Below, piece after piece: positions 34,030 through 44,321 of a DNA stretch of 64,000 bases. The position numbers and the translations under genes were made by a program. Every line of letters starts with the position of its first letter. The stretch's first letter is position 1. The notes below the pieces were generated by a model, which had not been told where the DNA came from, did not search any database, and saw only the letters and a program-made list of their open reading frames with translations. The stretch comes from Verrucomicrobiaceae bacterium. Its GTDB lineage: Bacteria; Verrucomicrobiota; Verrucomicrobiia; Verrucomicrobiales; Verrucomicrobiaceae. The stretch covers positions 29,398 to 93,397 of the forward strand of contig JAIXOU010000039.1 of the NCBI GenBank assembly GCA_027486585.1. Reading direction: 5' to 3'.

Positions 34030-34194
34030 CCTAAAAACAGGAATGGCTGGCCGCCGATTTGCATCCGTCATTGATTCCACAAGGCTTTTCGCCTCTCGGG
34101 CGGTGTCACCCAAGATACAGCCGCTTCGAGTCGAAGAAGCCTTGTGAAACCAAGCCCTGGCGCAACTCAACGATCTTCCATTCCTGTTTCTAGG
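34030..34194. mobile_element. 165-bp MITE-like element with 17-bp terminal inverted repeats and CTTAT duplication
   Basis: Left end CCTAAAAACAGGAATGG (34030-34046) and right end CCATTCCTGTTTCTAGG (34178-34194) are inverted repeats with one mismatch. CTTAT flanks both ends directly (34025-34029 and 34195-34199), as a target duplication would. Inside, CACAAGGCTTTTCG (34078-34091) pairs with CGAAGAAGCCTTGTG (34132-34146) with one bulge, leaving symmetric 31-base internal loops. It has no coding capacity. The strong fold means a structured RNA is the alternative reading. Confidence 0.6.
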
Positions 34195-34243
34195 CTTATG
34201 TGACTGACAATCGATTTCGAAGTTTGGTTGCCCGGCACCTGTT

Positions 34244-37200
34244 TCATTGAGTGATCTTCATGCTACCGCTGAGGATGGGGGAGGTGAGAATTGTCTGTCC
34301 TGTGAGTGGCTTTTGTGGCAGTAAAAAATAGCCTTTCGCAATGACGTTGCCACTGTCGAAACGAATGACCATGCCCTGATAGGTCACGGCGCGGGTGAGT
34401 GCTGGACTGCTGTCCATCAAGCTGAATGTCCCGCTGATGGCTCCGCTGTTCTTGTTGATTGTGAGTGTGGTCTTGCCGGGGTTGTTGCCACTGGCGAAGG
34501 TGGGTGCGGTGACGACGTTAGTGCTGCTGTAGGTGAATGGGATGTCGGAATTGGTCGCTGAGGGCGTGGTTCCAGCTTCGGTAAAGTCGAGAGCAGCGCT
34601 ACCTGTGTCAGGCAACCCAAGGATGACGCTTGTCGTGTTGCTTGCGAGATATTTGCCATACACATCGAGATTGATGGGGCCGAAAGAGGTCTTGTAGGTG
34701 CGTGTCATGGTTGTGGGTTTGAACCACGTGAGTGTGCCGCTGCATGTGTTGTCCATAAACGACCCGAGCGCATCTTCCGCGAGTGTGAGCTTGCCCATTA
34801 TGGAGCCGAGATTTGCGTAGAGCGGAGTGTAAATGGCAATCTCGCCGTTCGGTCCGATGAAGCCTCCGCTGGTGATTGCGGAGCCATCGGCGGCTTTGCC
34901 TGCAAGAGTGAGAGCGCCCGTGTTTGCCACGATGAAGCTCGCATAACCACTGCCTTGAGGAATACCGGCCTGTCCGATGTCGACGCTATCAGCAAGGTCA
35001 ATGCCGATGCTGTAGTAGCCAACACGATTGATCGCGGGATTGATTGCGTTCCATGTCGAGCGCCAGCCATTCACTGCCGCTGACCCATGTGTGCCTGTGA
35101 TGAGATCGTTGCTGAGCGTGAGCGACAACAGTGCACCGCCGATGGTGATGCTGATCTGCGGTGCGCTCTCATTCAGGTAGCTAACCGGTGTGGCCAGAGT
35201 AGTCGCGCCCTTCGTGATTTTGGCGGTGTAGCTGCCAGTGGATGTCGTGGTTAGGGTTAGTCGCGCGCCCAGTCCTGCGTTTACGGTGGCATCGCGTGCG
35301 ATGATGCCGGTGAAGCTGCCAATGAGCTTAGAAGGCAGGGCTTTGACAATGAGCACTGCTCTGGCGATGGGGCTGGTGCCTGCGCTGTTACTTGCTTTGA
35401 CTTGCACCGTAAAGACACCACTCGCACTTGCACGGCCACTGATGATGCCGGTTGTTTTGTTCGCCGTGATGCCAGCGGGCAGGCCGGTGACAATGAATGA
35501 TTTTGGCTGATTCGTTGCCGTGAGTGCTGCGCTGAAAGTCGCACCGATGGCCGTAGTGCCCAGCGTGAATGCGTTGACACTAGGCACTTGATAGGTGGTG
35601 TTGACACTGATGTTGAGATTTTTTACAGCGACGATGCTTGCGCTGTCGGTGAGTTTGACAGCGAAGTTGTAAACTCCCGGGATGGTCGGTTTGCCAGTAA
35701 TGCTACCTGCACTGCTTAAAGTGAGCCCAGGTGGCAAGGTTCCGCTATAGACCGACCATGCGGCAGGCGCTGTAGCTCCAGTGGCGGTCAGTGTTTGGGC
35801 GTAAGACAGGGCCTTGGTGCCTGTGCTTAGCGATGTCGTGGTGATGGTGATCGGTGATGTGGCAATGGTCATCGCGAAGGCGTGAGTATCGGTGAGGCCA
35901 GTTTCGTCATTGACTCGCGCGTTGAAATGAAAGGTGCCTGCACTGGTCGGAATGCCGCTGAGAACGCCTGAACTGCTCAGCGTGAGGCCGGGCGGTGGTC
36001 TGCCGAGGTTGATGCTCCAATTGAGCGGCGCTGTGCCTCCGGTTTCGATGAGCGTTTGCGTAAACGGCGCACGCGTTATGCCATTGTTGATCAAGCTGGT
36101 GGTGATGCTAGGTGCATTGGCGCTGGTGGGTGTGGCTTCGCCAGGGCTTGGCGAAGCAGTGGTCCAGTTAGTGAAATCATTGCCGTAGCTGCTCAGTGAG
36201 ATCTTCTGCAATGATGGCCCGGTGCCCGCGGCGGAGGTCGGCCACGGGGCGCTTGGCAAATAGCTGACACGGTCTAAGCGGGCATATTGACGGACATTAA
36301 GCGCATCGACTCCGCCAGGTCGCGAAAGCTGGAGTTGCTCGCCGAGATTGCTGAGTTGACCGCTGGTCCATTGATAAACAACGGTACCGTTCGGTACGGT
36401 GTAACTGGCGTTGAATTGCGAAACACTACGGGTGAGCACAATGCGTTGATTCGGTTGCATCGTCAGCGGTGTGCCGCTGGGGAAGTCAAAGAGAATGCCG
36501 TCGCTCATGCGCCACGGTGTTGCTTTCACGGCATCGTAGAGCGTCACTGGCGATGCCGAGACATTCATTAGCTCGACGAATTCAGCGGCGGCCGAAGCGC
36601 TCGCGCTCGGCTGATAATGAATCTCGGTGATGATGATGGGGCCCACGCGCGCACCAGTATTCACGGTGCCTGGCGTGGCACTCTCAAGCGGCACAAAGTT
36701 ATAGGTGTCCGTACTAGCCTTATAGATGTTGCCAATGGTTTCGCCTTCCAGGGTGGGGCCGTAGGTTTCATGAGTGCGGTAGTCAGTGAGCACGTTGTTT
36801 ACCGCAGAGCTGAGATAGACGGTCTCGCCGACATCGCTCAGGCCAAACCCGACGAGGCGTCCAGGATCAGTGCTTAGCGGGCCAAAGTTCGCATTCTCAT
36901 TAAACACTACATAACCACCAGCGGGTAAAACGGTGCCAGTGGGGATGCGATACTTTTGCAAGTTTGTGCCGTCATCGCTGAGGAACCAACCCCCGATGTC
37001 GATTGCTGCATCAGTACGGTTGTGCAGTTCAATCCAGTCCGGTTCGGTAGTGCCGGAGTTGGTAAGCATCTCTTCAATGACAACAGTTTGGTTCAGTGTG
37101 AAGGGGTAGTCATTCGCGCTGTAGGTATACATCGCACCGATGTCTGCGCGCGTACCATCAGGATCGAGTGCATGTGCGGGATTGCCCGCGTCGATAGCTG

Positions 37201-40200
37201 GCGAGATGGGTTGTAGTTGATAATTGAGGATGTTGATTTCAACGAACTGCGGGTCGGCGAGAAGATTGCCTATGCCTGCCAAAGCGGTGGTGTCGGACAA
37301 GGAGTAGCCAACAGTCGCGACGGAGAGTGCATCGGCTTTAAAGTTGATGGAGCACTTCGAGAAGATGCAGTTCTCGGCATGAACAGTTCCCCCACCGGCA
37401 CCAAAGTTCTTCTCATAAACTTCAATACCTCCCGCGCAATGAACAAATGTGTTCTGATCAACGGTAACGGTTGAGCCCTTGTCTTTACAACCAACGCCAA
37501 GACCGCAATTCACGATGAGATTCTTCCGCATCGTGACGGTGGAACCTTGGCCGCAGGACACGGCTTTGTCGGAATTCTCCATGATGACATTGCTCTCGAT
37601 GAGGATATTTTGTGCTGCTTCGCCAATGTCGATGGCATCGCTGTTGAGGCCAAGGAAATGGTAGATGTGATTGCTGCTGACGATGCAGTTAGTGCCACCG
37701 TTGAAGTCAATGCCGTCGCTGTCTGCTGCGTTATTGCCGAGGATGAGGTTGTTACGCAATTCTGCATAGCCTCCATTGATGTTGATCCCATCGCCTGTGA
37801 CAGTGAGGTGTAAGCGGCTGTTGCGAATAATCGCGGAGCCGCCCTTGGTGTAGATGGGGTTCTCGCTGTCATCGATATCGAGCCCATCCATCGTGATCGT
37901 GGCGTTCACAGCGGAAATGGCATATGGGTAACGAACCAGGTCCGCACCGTGCGAAGCGCCGCGCACAGTGAGATGATTGATGGCGCAGGGAGCCGTGGGA
38001 GATTCTATGCTCAAGCCACCCCAGCGTGCTCCGTTGTGCCCCCGCATCTGCACCGGCCGCGCGACTGTGCCGTTGACTTGGAGTGCACCTTGCACACGAA
38101 TGTTGCGGCCTGCTGGTAGATTGATAGTGACGCCTGACCCGATCGTGAGTGTGATGTTTGGCGGCACGATGAGGTCGCTGCTGAGGCTGTAGGACGCGTT
38201 GGTAAGCGTGGTGTTGGAACTGAGTGTGCCACCGATGTTGGTCTCGCCAGATGGTGCAAAATTGGCCGTGATGGTGCCCGATCCGGTTAGCGTGACAATG
38301 GTTCCAGAGGCGCCTGTAAACCCGGTGAAAAAATACCCTGGTGCAGGCTCGGCTTTGATGTCAAAGGCGATGTTGGGGAACATCTTCATGACTCCCGCAC
38401 CCACAGGCACTCCGGCGATAACGACGCGGCCGCCATTCGAGGGGTTGACGTTGAGCGTAAGGTTCACGGGTTCGGCGAGACTGAGTTCGTTCTGCAATTC
38501 AGCATGCACGTTGCCATCGCGTTGAGCCATGAAGTCCTTCACGTCTTGCACACCCGCATTGTGAGCTGTAATGGTGGTGCCACCAACCGCTGACCATCGC
38601 GTTTCATGGCGAGCAAGCTCGCCGTCCACTTCCGCGGCGAGTGTGTCAATGATGCCGCCAATACGCGTGGGTTTGAACGTGGATGCGATGTGCGCGGCGA
38701 AGCGTTGAGCGAGTCGATTCATAAACTGCGGGCTGGTTTTCAACAAGACCAACGCGTCCTCGCTCCCGAGCATTTGATTGAGGATGTTGGAGCCAATATT
38801 GCCTGCTTGGAAAGTGCGGTCCATGTCGGGCAGGAACCAATGCCACTTGCCTCCGGCCTTGCGATCACGCCAGAATTCCCGGTTGTGTGGCCAGGAGATG
38901 TTGTTGGCATACGACTCGGCAACAACGAAATCGATGTAACTGTCGATGTCGATGCGACCTTCCACAAGGGCCCAGTTGGTGGGCACACTGAGGTCGTGCG
39001 TGCTCATGAAAGTCAGCAGATCGAGCCAGTCTTTGGTGTCGCCCTGTTGCGCGCCAAGCGTGATTGCATTGGAGCTGAGGTGGCCATAGATGAGGTGATC
39101 GATGTCTGACACATTGAGTCGCTTGTGCTCGAAGAACCATTGGGCATCCCAGCGTGCCCGTAGGTCATGAATGCCCCAATAGACGCCGTTGATGAAAACA
39201 ACGCTGGGTCGATAATCGGAAGTGTCCGCCGTCATCTGACCGCGTGTGATGCTGGCCCACATCGCATCTCGCAGCATGTCCGCGCTCCACGCATCTCCAC
39301 CCTCACGCAGCGTGATACCAGTATGTAGGATTGCTCCTGTGCCGGGGAAGAGGTCGTATTTGATCGCATCATCGCCGAAGGAGCTGTTAAGCACGAAGTT
39401 CATCGCGCGCTGACTGTGATCGAACCAGTTGTTCTCACCTCCCATTCGAATACCGCCGCGCACGCGGAAGCCCAAGGTGCCGCCCGGTGCATAGTATTCG
39501 ATGCTGCCTGGTGCGGCTTTGTTTTTGTATTCATCATGCAAGCCCCAGCCGCCAGAGACTTGTTCGTGCTGGTTGTAATAGATGCCGATCTGGTCATCAA
39601 ACAATGTCTTCGGATCAGCTACGACGGAGACAAACGGCACCGTTCCCTGGGTCTCGCCAATGAAATAGGTGCGTGTCTCGATAGGTCCTAGTGGCTTTCC
39701 AGCTTCGAAGACGCGAGCGCGCAAGACTTTGCTCGAACTGATCTCGATGGGTGCAGAGTAAAGTGTCGATGTCGGTGATGGCGTGCTGCCATCGAGCGTA
39801 TAGCGGATCTGTCCGGACGGTGAAGTGAGTGTCACGTTCTGCGTAGAGGCATAGAATCCACCATTGAGCGAGAGTGTCACGGAAGCACCACGATCACGCA
39901 CGTTGTTCACCAGCAAGGTGCTGTTTGTCGCTTCGGGGGTTGGCACGGTGAATTGCACCCAGATGCTTGGGTTAGCCGGGTCACGACCCATTGAAACATC
40001 GGCGATTTGTTGCGTGTAGCTCACGCTGTCGGCAGTGCTGAAGGCGGTGACGCCAGTGGCATCGAGTCCTAGATCAAAGCCTAGATCGGAACTCGCGGGT
40101 CCATTTTGATGAACCTCAACGGTGATGATGTTGTTGCCCGTGACGAGGTTTGTCGTTGGTAGCGTGTAAGTCGTGTAGTCGGATTCATCGGTGCCAGAGA

Positions 40201-40987
40201 TCGCGTTTGGAGCTGTGGTGAGGTAAGTGATTTCGCCAGCGGGGATATTGTTGCGTAGGACTTCGACGCCATTGAGGTAAATGACAGCACCATCATCGAC
40301 GAGAAGGCGTAGTATCAAGGAGGAGACGGCTGTAGGGTTGGGAACCGTGAAGACTTTGCGGAAGTAAGTGGTGATGGGCTTGTTGTTGGCATCAGGGCCA
40401 AAAGGAACGGTCGTTGTGATCCATGGATCGCCATAGCCTAAGGGGCCCATGCCCGAAGACCAAGCGGAGTCATCGAAGTTCAAAACGCGCCATTGCGCAC
40501 TCTGATCGGAACCGTCGGCCAAGTATTTCCATGTCGCAGATGATTGAGCAATGAGTGTCGTTGTGCTCACTCCCGTTGCTTGAGTAAGCACCACGGCTCC
40601 ACCCTCCGGTGCGAGCTTGAAACTGGCATGATGTGCTTCTGTGGTGAAGTCACGCCAGGGCCAGTAGCCTCGCGGAAACGTCTGGCCCACCGCTGCATTG
40701 TGGCCGTCAGCCCAGATGCGAAGGAAGCCATTTGCCGGAATGGACGCAGAGGCTGGGATCTGCCACTTTAGAGGCTTTTTGGCATCATCACTGAGGAAGT
40801 AGCCGTTCAAGCTCACAGGAGAACTGGTGGTGTTTTGTAATTCAATCCAATCCGGGTAATCCTCGAAGTCCACGATGTCAGGAACCGACTGTACGTTCTC
40901 TGCCATGAACTCGCTGAGTCGCACAGATTGGGCCTGGGCCGCCATGGCAAGAAGACAAAGGAGGAGTGTGAGAAGGCGAGCAAACAT
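34244..40987 (-). CDS. Giant secreted CotH / lamin-tail / beta-helix protein with shared C-terminal module
   Basis: 2247 residues. Signal peptide MFARLLTLLLCLLAMAAQAQ. Order: lamin-tail domain (LSEFMAENV, DWIELQN, about 20-150); a galactose-binding-like jelly roll (VIYLNGVEVLRNNIPAGE, 150-315); a CHB_HEX-type segment (IRYTLDGSTPSPTS, around 365-445); a CotH kinase-like domain (FRVRGGIRMGG to WHWFLPDMDRTF, about 450-830); an InlB-B-like repeat (840-912); a right-handed beta-helix stretch with recurring N-N and I-x-x-N patterns (915-1250); two more lamin-tail domains (1300-1440, 1450-1620); three putative Ig domains (PPGLTLSSxG, 1620-1886); and the C-terminal module (1887-2247) shared with the 3.3-kb giant. 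Bacterial CotH proteins can phosphorylate surface proteins; whether this one does is untested. No gene overlaps it. Confidence 0.9.
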   Translation of the reverse strand: MFARLLTLLLCLLAMAAQAQSVRLSEFMAENVQSVPDIVDFEDYPDWIELQNTTSSPVSLNGYFLSDDAKKPLKWQIPASASIPANGFLRIWADGHNAAVGQTFPRGYWPWRDFTTEAHHASFKLAPEGGAVVLTQATGVSTTTLIAQSSATWKYLADGSDQSAQWRVLNFDDSAWSSGMGPLGYGDPWITTTVPFGPDANNKPITTYFRKVFTVPNPTAVSSLILRLLVDDGAVIYLNGVEVLRNNIPAGEITYLTTAPNAISGTDESDYTTYTLPTTNLVTGNNIITVEVHQNGPASSDLGFDLGLDATGVTAFSTADSVSYTQQIADVSMGRDPANPSIWVQFTVPTPEATNSTLLVNNVRDRGASVTLSLNGGFYASTQNVTLTSPSGQIRYTLDGSTPSPTSTLYSAPIEISSSKVLRARVFEAGKPLGPIETRTYFIGETQGTVPFVSVVADPKTLFDDQIGIYYNQHEQVSGGWGLHDEYKNKAAPGSIEYYAPGGTLGFRVRGGIRMGGENNWFDHSQRAMNFVLNSSFGDDAIKYDLFPGTGAILHTGITLREGGDAWSADMLRDAMWASITRGQMTADTSDYRPSVVFINGVYWGIHDLRARWDAQWFFEHKRLNVSDIDHLIYGHLSSNAITLGAQQGDTKDWLDLLTFMSTHDLSVPTNWALVEGRIDIDSYIDFVVAESYANNISWPHNREFWRDRKAGGKWHWFLPDMDRTFQAGNIGSNILNQMLGSEDALVLLKTSPQFMNRLAQRFAAHIASTFKPTRIGGIIDTLAAEVDGELARHETRWSAVGGTTITAHNAGVQDVKDFMAQRDGNVHAELQNELSLAEPVNLTLNVNPSNGGRVVIAGVPVGAGVMKMFPNIAFDIKAEPAPGYFFTGFTGASGTIVTLTGSGTITANFAPSGETNIGGTLSSNTTLTNASYSLSSDLIVPPNITLTIGSGVTINLPAGRNIRVQGALQVNGTVARPVQMRGHNGARWGGLSIESPTAPCAINHLTVRGASHGADLVRYPYAISAVNATITMDGLDIDDSENPIYTKGGSAIIRNSRLHLTVTGDGININGGYAELRNNLILGNNAADSDGIDFNGGTNCIVSSNHIYHFLGLNSDAIDIGEAAQNILIESNVIMENSDKAVSCGQGSTVTMRKNLIVNCGLGVGCKDKGSTVTVDQNTFVHCAGGIEVYEKNFGAGGGTVHAENCIFSKCSINFKADALSVATVGYSLSDTTALAGIGNLLADPQFVEINILNYQLQPISPAIDAGNPAHALDPDGTRADIGAMYTYSANDYPFTLNQTVVIEEMLTNSGTTEPDWIELHNRTDAAIDIGGWFLSDDGTNLQKYRIPTGTVLPAGGYVVFNENANFGPLSTDPGRLVGFGLSDVGETVYLSSAVNNVLTDYRTHETYGPTLEGETIGNIYKASTDTYNFVPLESATPGTVNTGARVGPIIITEIHYQPSASASAAAEFVELMNVSASPVTLYDAVKATPWRMSDGILFDFPSGTPLTMQPNQRIVLTRSVSQFNASYTVPNGTVVYQWTSGQLSNLGEQLQLSRPGGVDALNVRQYARLDRVSYLPSAPWPTSAAGTGPSLQKISLSSYGNDFTNWTTASPSPGEATPTSANAPSITTSLINNGITRAPFTQTLIETGGTAPLNWSINLGRPPPGLTLSSSGVLSGIPTSAGTFHFNARVNDETGLTDTHAFAMTIATSPITITTTSLSTGTKALSYAQTLTATGATAPAAWSVYSGTLPPGLTLSSAGSITGKPTIPGVYNFAVKLTDSASIVAVKNLNISVNTTYQVPSVNAFTLGTTAIGATFSAALTATNQPKSFIVTGLPAGITANKTTGIISGRASASGVFTVQVKASNSAGTSPIARAVLIVKALPSKLIGSFTGIIARDATVNAGLGARLTLTTTSTGSYTAKITKGATTLATPVSYLNESAPQISITIGGALLSLTLSNDLITGTHGSAAVNGWRSTWNAINPAINRVGYYSIGIDLADSVDIGQAGIPQGSGYASFIVANTGALTLAGKAADGSAITSGGFIGPNGEIAIYTPLYANLGSIMGKLTLAEDALGSFMDNTCSGTLTWFKPTTMTRTYKTSFGPINLDVYGKYLASNTTSVILGLPDTGSAALDFTEAGTTPSATNSDIPFTYSSTNVVTAPTFASGNNPGKTTLTINKNSGAISGTFSLMDSSPALTRAVTYQGMVIRFDSGNVIAKGYFLLPQKPLTGQTILTSPILSGSMKITQ

Positions 40988-41221
40988 GAATGTCCGAGGC
41001 TATCTTTTTGAGACAAAAGTGTCACGGAAAAAGGAAGTCACATGAACTCCTGTGAGTGCGGGCACATGACTGAGGAGATTTTGCATCGTGTTCGACCGCA
41101 CGGAAGGGAAGTGCGATTGCAGCGGCATGTTCAGGTGGTGCCGCGCTAGTTCCTGAATCACTTCAACGCGGCTGTTCACGCTATTAGAATCTTTGGTCAT
41201 GAGTGAGCCTGACCAATGGAT

Positions 41222-41254
41222 AAAAAAATGCCAACGCAGACTGCGTTGGCATTT
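41222..41254 (-). terminator. Rho-independent terminator of the tail-specific protease
   Basis: Read on the minus strand, AAATGCCAACGCA (41242-41254) and TGCGTTGGCATTT (41226-41238) form a perfect 13-base stem with a 3-base loop, followed by TTTTTTT. It lies 25 bases after the ctp stop codon. The rest of the 291 bases between ctp and the giant CotH gene holds no supported gene; a 66-codon frame at 41000-41200 is unlikely. Confidence 0.93.
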
Positions 41255-41278
41255 AAGTTTAAAGAAATAAGAGGGAAG

Positions 41279-43594
41279 TTACTTTTTCTCCTCTGCCTTT
41301 GCTGTGGTTGGAGTCTTGGTGGACAGCTCCAAGAAGTCACGGAGGATGTTAACAGTTTCGAACTTCACAGGCTCGATGCCGTAAGGGAACTGGGAACCTT
41401 CTGGCTCGGCGTCTTCATCGTCGGACTTTTTGGCCATTCTCATGCCAGTGCTTTGCTCGCGGCTGAAGGCGGACTCAGGGACGAGGTCGGCTTTGTCCAC
41501 GTTATCTAAAGTGAGGTGATAGGTCTTAAAGCCGCCGTCTTTGATCTTAGCCGTGATTTCTTTGGCGCGTGCTTCTCTTTCGGCTTCTTGTTTTTCGCGG
41601 CGCTGTTTGGCTTCTTTGGAGTCCTTTTCACGCTCTGCCAAATTCAGGCTGAGGGTGTTTCTGTCGATGCGTTCCTTGAGACGCTTCGATTCGTCGATGA
41701 CGTTTTGGAATTCTGGATTGGCTTTGATCCGCTCTTCCATGCGCTTGCGGAGCTCTTCAATGGGAAGTGGGTTTTTGGTGAAGAGATTGTATTTCTGCGC
41801 TGGTATGGTGTCGTATGGCAGTGGATTCTCAGCAGAGCCTTCTCCGATGTCGAGGACGTCGCGGATGGACGGAAGCACCAATTCTGGTTCCACACCTTTA
41901 AGCTGTGTCGATCCACCAGCGATGCGGTAGAATTTCTGAATGGTGACTTTCAAGTTTCCAGCGCGGTCTTTTTTGGCAAAGAAGGGCATGAAACGCTCGA
42001 CTGGCAGGATGGTCTGGACGGTGCCTTTGCCAAAGGTGGACTTGTCACCCACGATGAGGGCGCGGTGGTAGTCTTGCAGGGCGGCGGCCAGAATTTCAGA
42101 AGCTGAGGCGCTGGTTTTGTCGGTGAGGACGATCATTGGGCCGCTGTAGAAAGCTTTTTCATTCTCACACTCACGGAAGGAGATGGTTCCACGCCAATCT
42201 TTGGCCTGGACGACTGGGCCGGAGGGGACAAAGAGACCGGTGAGACGGATGGCTTCTTCCAGTGAACCACCACCGTTACCACGTAGATCGAGTACGAGTC
42301 CGTCGATGCTTTCCTTCATGAGACGGCTGAGCAAACGCTGGACGTCGTCAGTGGTGGAGACGGTGCCATCTTCCATGTCAGCATAGAAGGAGGAGAGATT
42401 GATCCAACCCACTTTCAGGGGCTTACCCAATTCAGGTGGGGTGAGGAGGAGTTCGGCATTGGCCAATTTCTCTTTCAGCTCGACTGGACCTCGGGTGATG
42501 GTGACGATTTTGGTCGTGGTTGGGTCGGCCGCTGGATTAACGCGCATGCGGACGATGGAACCTTCTTTGCCGCGGATCATATCGACGATCTTTTGCAGCT
42601 TCATGTATTTGGTTTCCACAAACTCAGCATCTCCTTGGGCGACGCCGGTGATTTTGTCATTCAGGGTGAGATCACCTTGCTTGTCGGCTGGGCCGCCAAC
42701 AACGATCCCCTGAATTTGGGCCACGTCATCAACCACTCCGAGGAGTGCACCGATGCCTACCAGCTTGTGCTTCATCTGGATATTGAAGCTATCTGTTTCC
42801 TGGACGCTCATGTACTCTGTATGCGGATCATAGGCAGAGGAGAGGCAGGAGAGGAAATAATCGACGACGGTCTCTTGATCGTTCTCATTGATACTTTCGA
42901 TGAGGCGGTCGTAGTCCTTCATGACGCGTTGCTGAGGCGTGAGGTCTTTTTCTTTGTCTTCATGGGCGACTTCTTTTTTCACTTCGCCTTCTGGCTTTTT
43001 CGCGGCGCTGTCCGCTGGCTTCTCAGCGGCTTTTTTGGCGGCTTTCTCGGCCTTCTTCTTGGCTTCTTCGGCCTTGGCTTCGTCAATGAGCTTTTCCTGA
43101 AGCATGTTGTCTTCCAGGATGTCTAGCCAGAGCTTGTCCTGCTCTGCGACGTTTTTTGGATAAGGGGCTTTATCACGTTTGAGCTCGACTTTGCGATCTG
43201 AATCAAAGGTAAACTTGTGGCTATCCAGAGTCTTTTTGATGAAGGCAATGCGCTCTTCGACACGTTTTTTGTAGATATCGTAGATCTCGATAGCTGGGCT
43301 GATGTTACGCATCAAGACCTGATCGTCGAGTGTGGTCTCGTAGTTGGTTTTGAAGCCATCGACGTCTTCTTGGGTGAAGAAGACGTGTTTAAAGTCGAGC
43401 AGGTTCAGGTAGTTCTGCAGCAGCTTGGCTGACAGTTCATCATCAAAGTCGCGGTGAGAGTAATGCTGGCTCTGCAGCATGTAGGCGACATGCATGGCGA
43501 CCTGGCCGAAATTGGTGTCACTGGCAGCTGGGGCAGCGGTGAGTGATACGGCCGCGAGTGAGGCGGCCAGAATGGACAAAGGTTTACGGATCAT
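41279..43594 (-). CDS. prc: S41 carboxy-terminal processing (tail-specific) protease
   Basis: 771 residues from ATG 43594 (MIRKPLSILAASLAAVSLTA, a signal peptide). N-terminal helical region (HYSHRDFDDELSAKLLQNYL), a Lys/Ala/Glu-rich linker (about 200-260: AEEAKKKAEKAAKKAAEKPA), a PDZ domain (VGIGALLGVVDDVAQIQGIV, VGGPADKQGDLTLNDKITGV), then the S41 core with Ser in VLTDKTSASASEILAAALQD and Lys in VGDKSTFGKGTVQ, which form the Ser-Lys dyad. The C-terminal DUF3340-type tail is charged. Family members degrade or trim envelope proteins. Divergent from the MBL hydrolase gene. Confidence 0.93.
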   Translation of the reverse strand: MIRKPLSILAASLAAVSLTAAPAASDTNFGQVAMHVAYMLQSQHYSHRDFDDELSAKLLQNYLNLLDFKHVFFTQEDVDGFKTNYETTLDDQVLMRNISPAIEIYDIYKKRVEERIAFIKKTLDSHKFTFDSDRKVELKRDKAPYPKNVAEQDKLWLDILEDNMLQEKLIDEAKAEEAKKKAEKAAKKAAEKPADSAAKKPEGEVKKEVAHEDKEKDLTPQQRVMKDYDRLIESINENDQETVVDYFLSCLSSAYDPHTEYMSVQETDSFNIQMKHKLVGIGALLGVVDDVAQIQGIVVGGPADKQGDLTLNDKITGVAQGDAEFVETKYMKLQKIVDMIRGKEGSIVRMRVNPAADPTTTKIVTITRGPVELKEKLANAELLLTPPELGKPLKVGWINLSSFYADMEDGTVSTTDDVQRLLSRLMKESIDGLVLDLRGNGGGSLEEAIRLTGLFVPSGPVVQAKDWRGTISFRECENEKAFYSGPMIVLTDKTSASASEILAAALQDYHRALIVGDKSTFGKGTVQTILPVERFMPFFAKKDRAGNLKVTIQKFYRIAGGSTQLKGVEPELVLPSIRDVLDIGEGSAENPLPYDTIPAQKYNLFTKNPLPIEELRKRMEERIKANPEFQNVIDESKRLKERIDRNTLSLNLAEREKDSKEAKQRREKQEAEREARAKEITAKIKDGGFKTYHLTLDNVDKADLVPESAFSREQSTGMRMAKKSDDEDAEPEGSQFPYGIEPVKFETVNILRDFLELSTKTPTTAKAEEKK

Positions 43595-43697
43595 ATGAAA
43601 AGGCTTATCCTTATAACGCTGCGTGCAGAGGTATTCGTTAATGATTTTGTGGTTTGCTGGTTGAATTGTCCAACGGTTTCCCACACTTAGAGGTACT

Positions 43698-44321
43698 ATG
43701 GCTGATATTTCCACATATACGGGCGGCATCGCTCAGACCAATGGCTACCTTTTTACTCTCCCAGGCGGCACGATTCTGGTGGATGCGCCAGATGGGGTGG
43801 CGGCTTGGCTCAAAAAGCGCGGGGTGAAGGTGGATGCGCTTTTGCTGACACATCAGCATTTTGATCATGTGATGGACGCAGCGGCAGTCAAGGAGCAGCA
43901 GGAATGCCAGGTGTATGCTTGGTCCACCCTTTCGAAGGAATTAACCCTGGAGGCGCTCTTTGGTGCCTCAAGGGGCAGCGCTTATGCGGTGCCGGAGTTT
44001 GTGGTGGATGTGGTGCTGGCGGGTCTGCCTGAGGTGGCGGTGCTGGGCGCAAACTTTGAACTGATGCATGTGCCGGGGCATTCTCCAGATAGCCTTTGTT
44101 TTTATTTGGCTGAGGCCAAGTGGCTGTTTGGCGGTGATGTGCTTTTCTTGGACGGAGTCGGCCGCACGGACTTCCCAGGTGGTTCCTTTGAGCAGTTGGC
44201 GGCGGGGATTGAAACCAAGCTATGGCCTCTACCGGCGGTGACCACGGTCTGGCCGGGCCACGGTGATGAGACGACGATCGGACGGGAAAAAGCAGAGAAT
44301 CCGTTTGTCGGTCAGGCTTGA
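43698..44321 (+). CDS. Metallo-beta-lactamase-fold hydrolase (glyoxalase II-like)
   Basis: 207 residues. The binuclear metal motif is LLTHQHFDHVMDA (HxHxDH), followed by MHVPGHSPDSLCFYL, LFGGDVLFLDGVGRTDFPGG and VWPGHGDETTIG, as in glyoxalase II and related thioester hydrolases. No additional domain fixes the substrate. Its 3' end overlaps the convergent ribokinase gene by 10 bases. Confidence 0.9.
   Translation: MADISTYTGGIAQTNGYLFTLPGGTILVDAPDGVAAWLKKRGVKVDALLLTHQHFDHVMDAAAVKEQQECQVYAWSTLSKELTLEALFGASRGSAYAVPEFVVDVVLAGLPEVAVLGANFELMHVPGHSPDSLCFYLAEAKWLFGGDVLFLDGVGRTDFPGGSFEQLAAGIETKLWPLPAVTTVWPGHGDETTIGREKAENPFVGQA

Noticed and set aside
34030..34194. Integron attC site reading of the folded element
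   Set aside because: The ends do not fit the RYYYAAC/GTTRRRY core sites, and no integrase or cassette is near.
41000..41200. 66-codon open frame upstream of the giant CotH gene
   Set aside because: No recognised family or ribosome-binding site; it occupies a normal promoter-sized gap.
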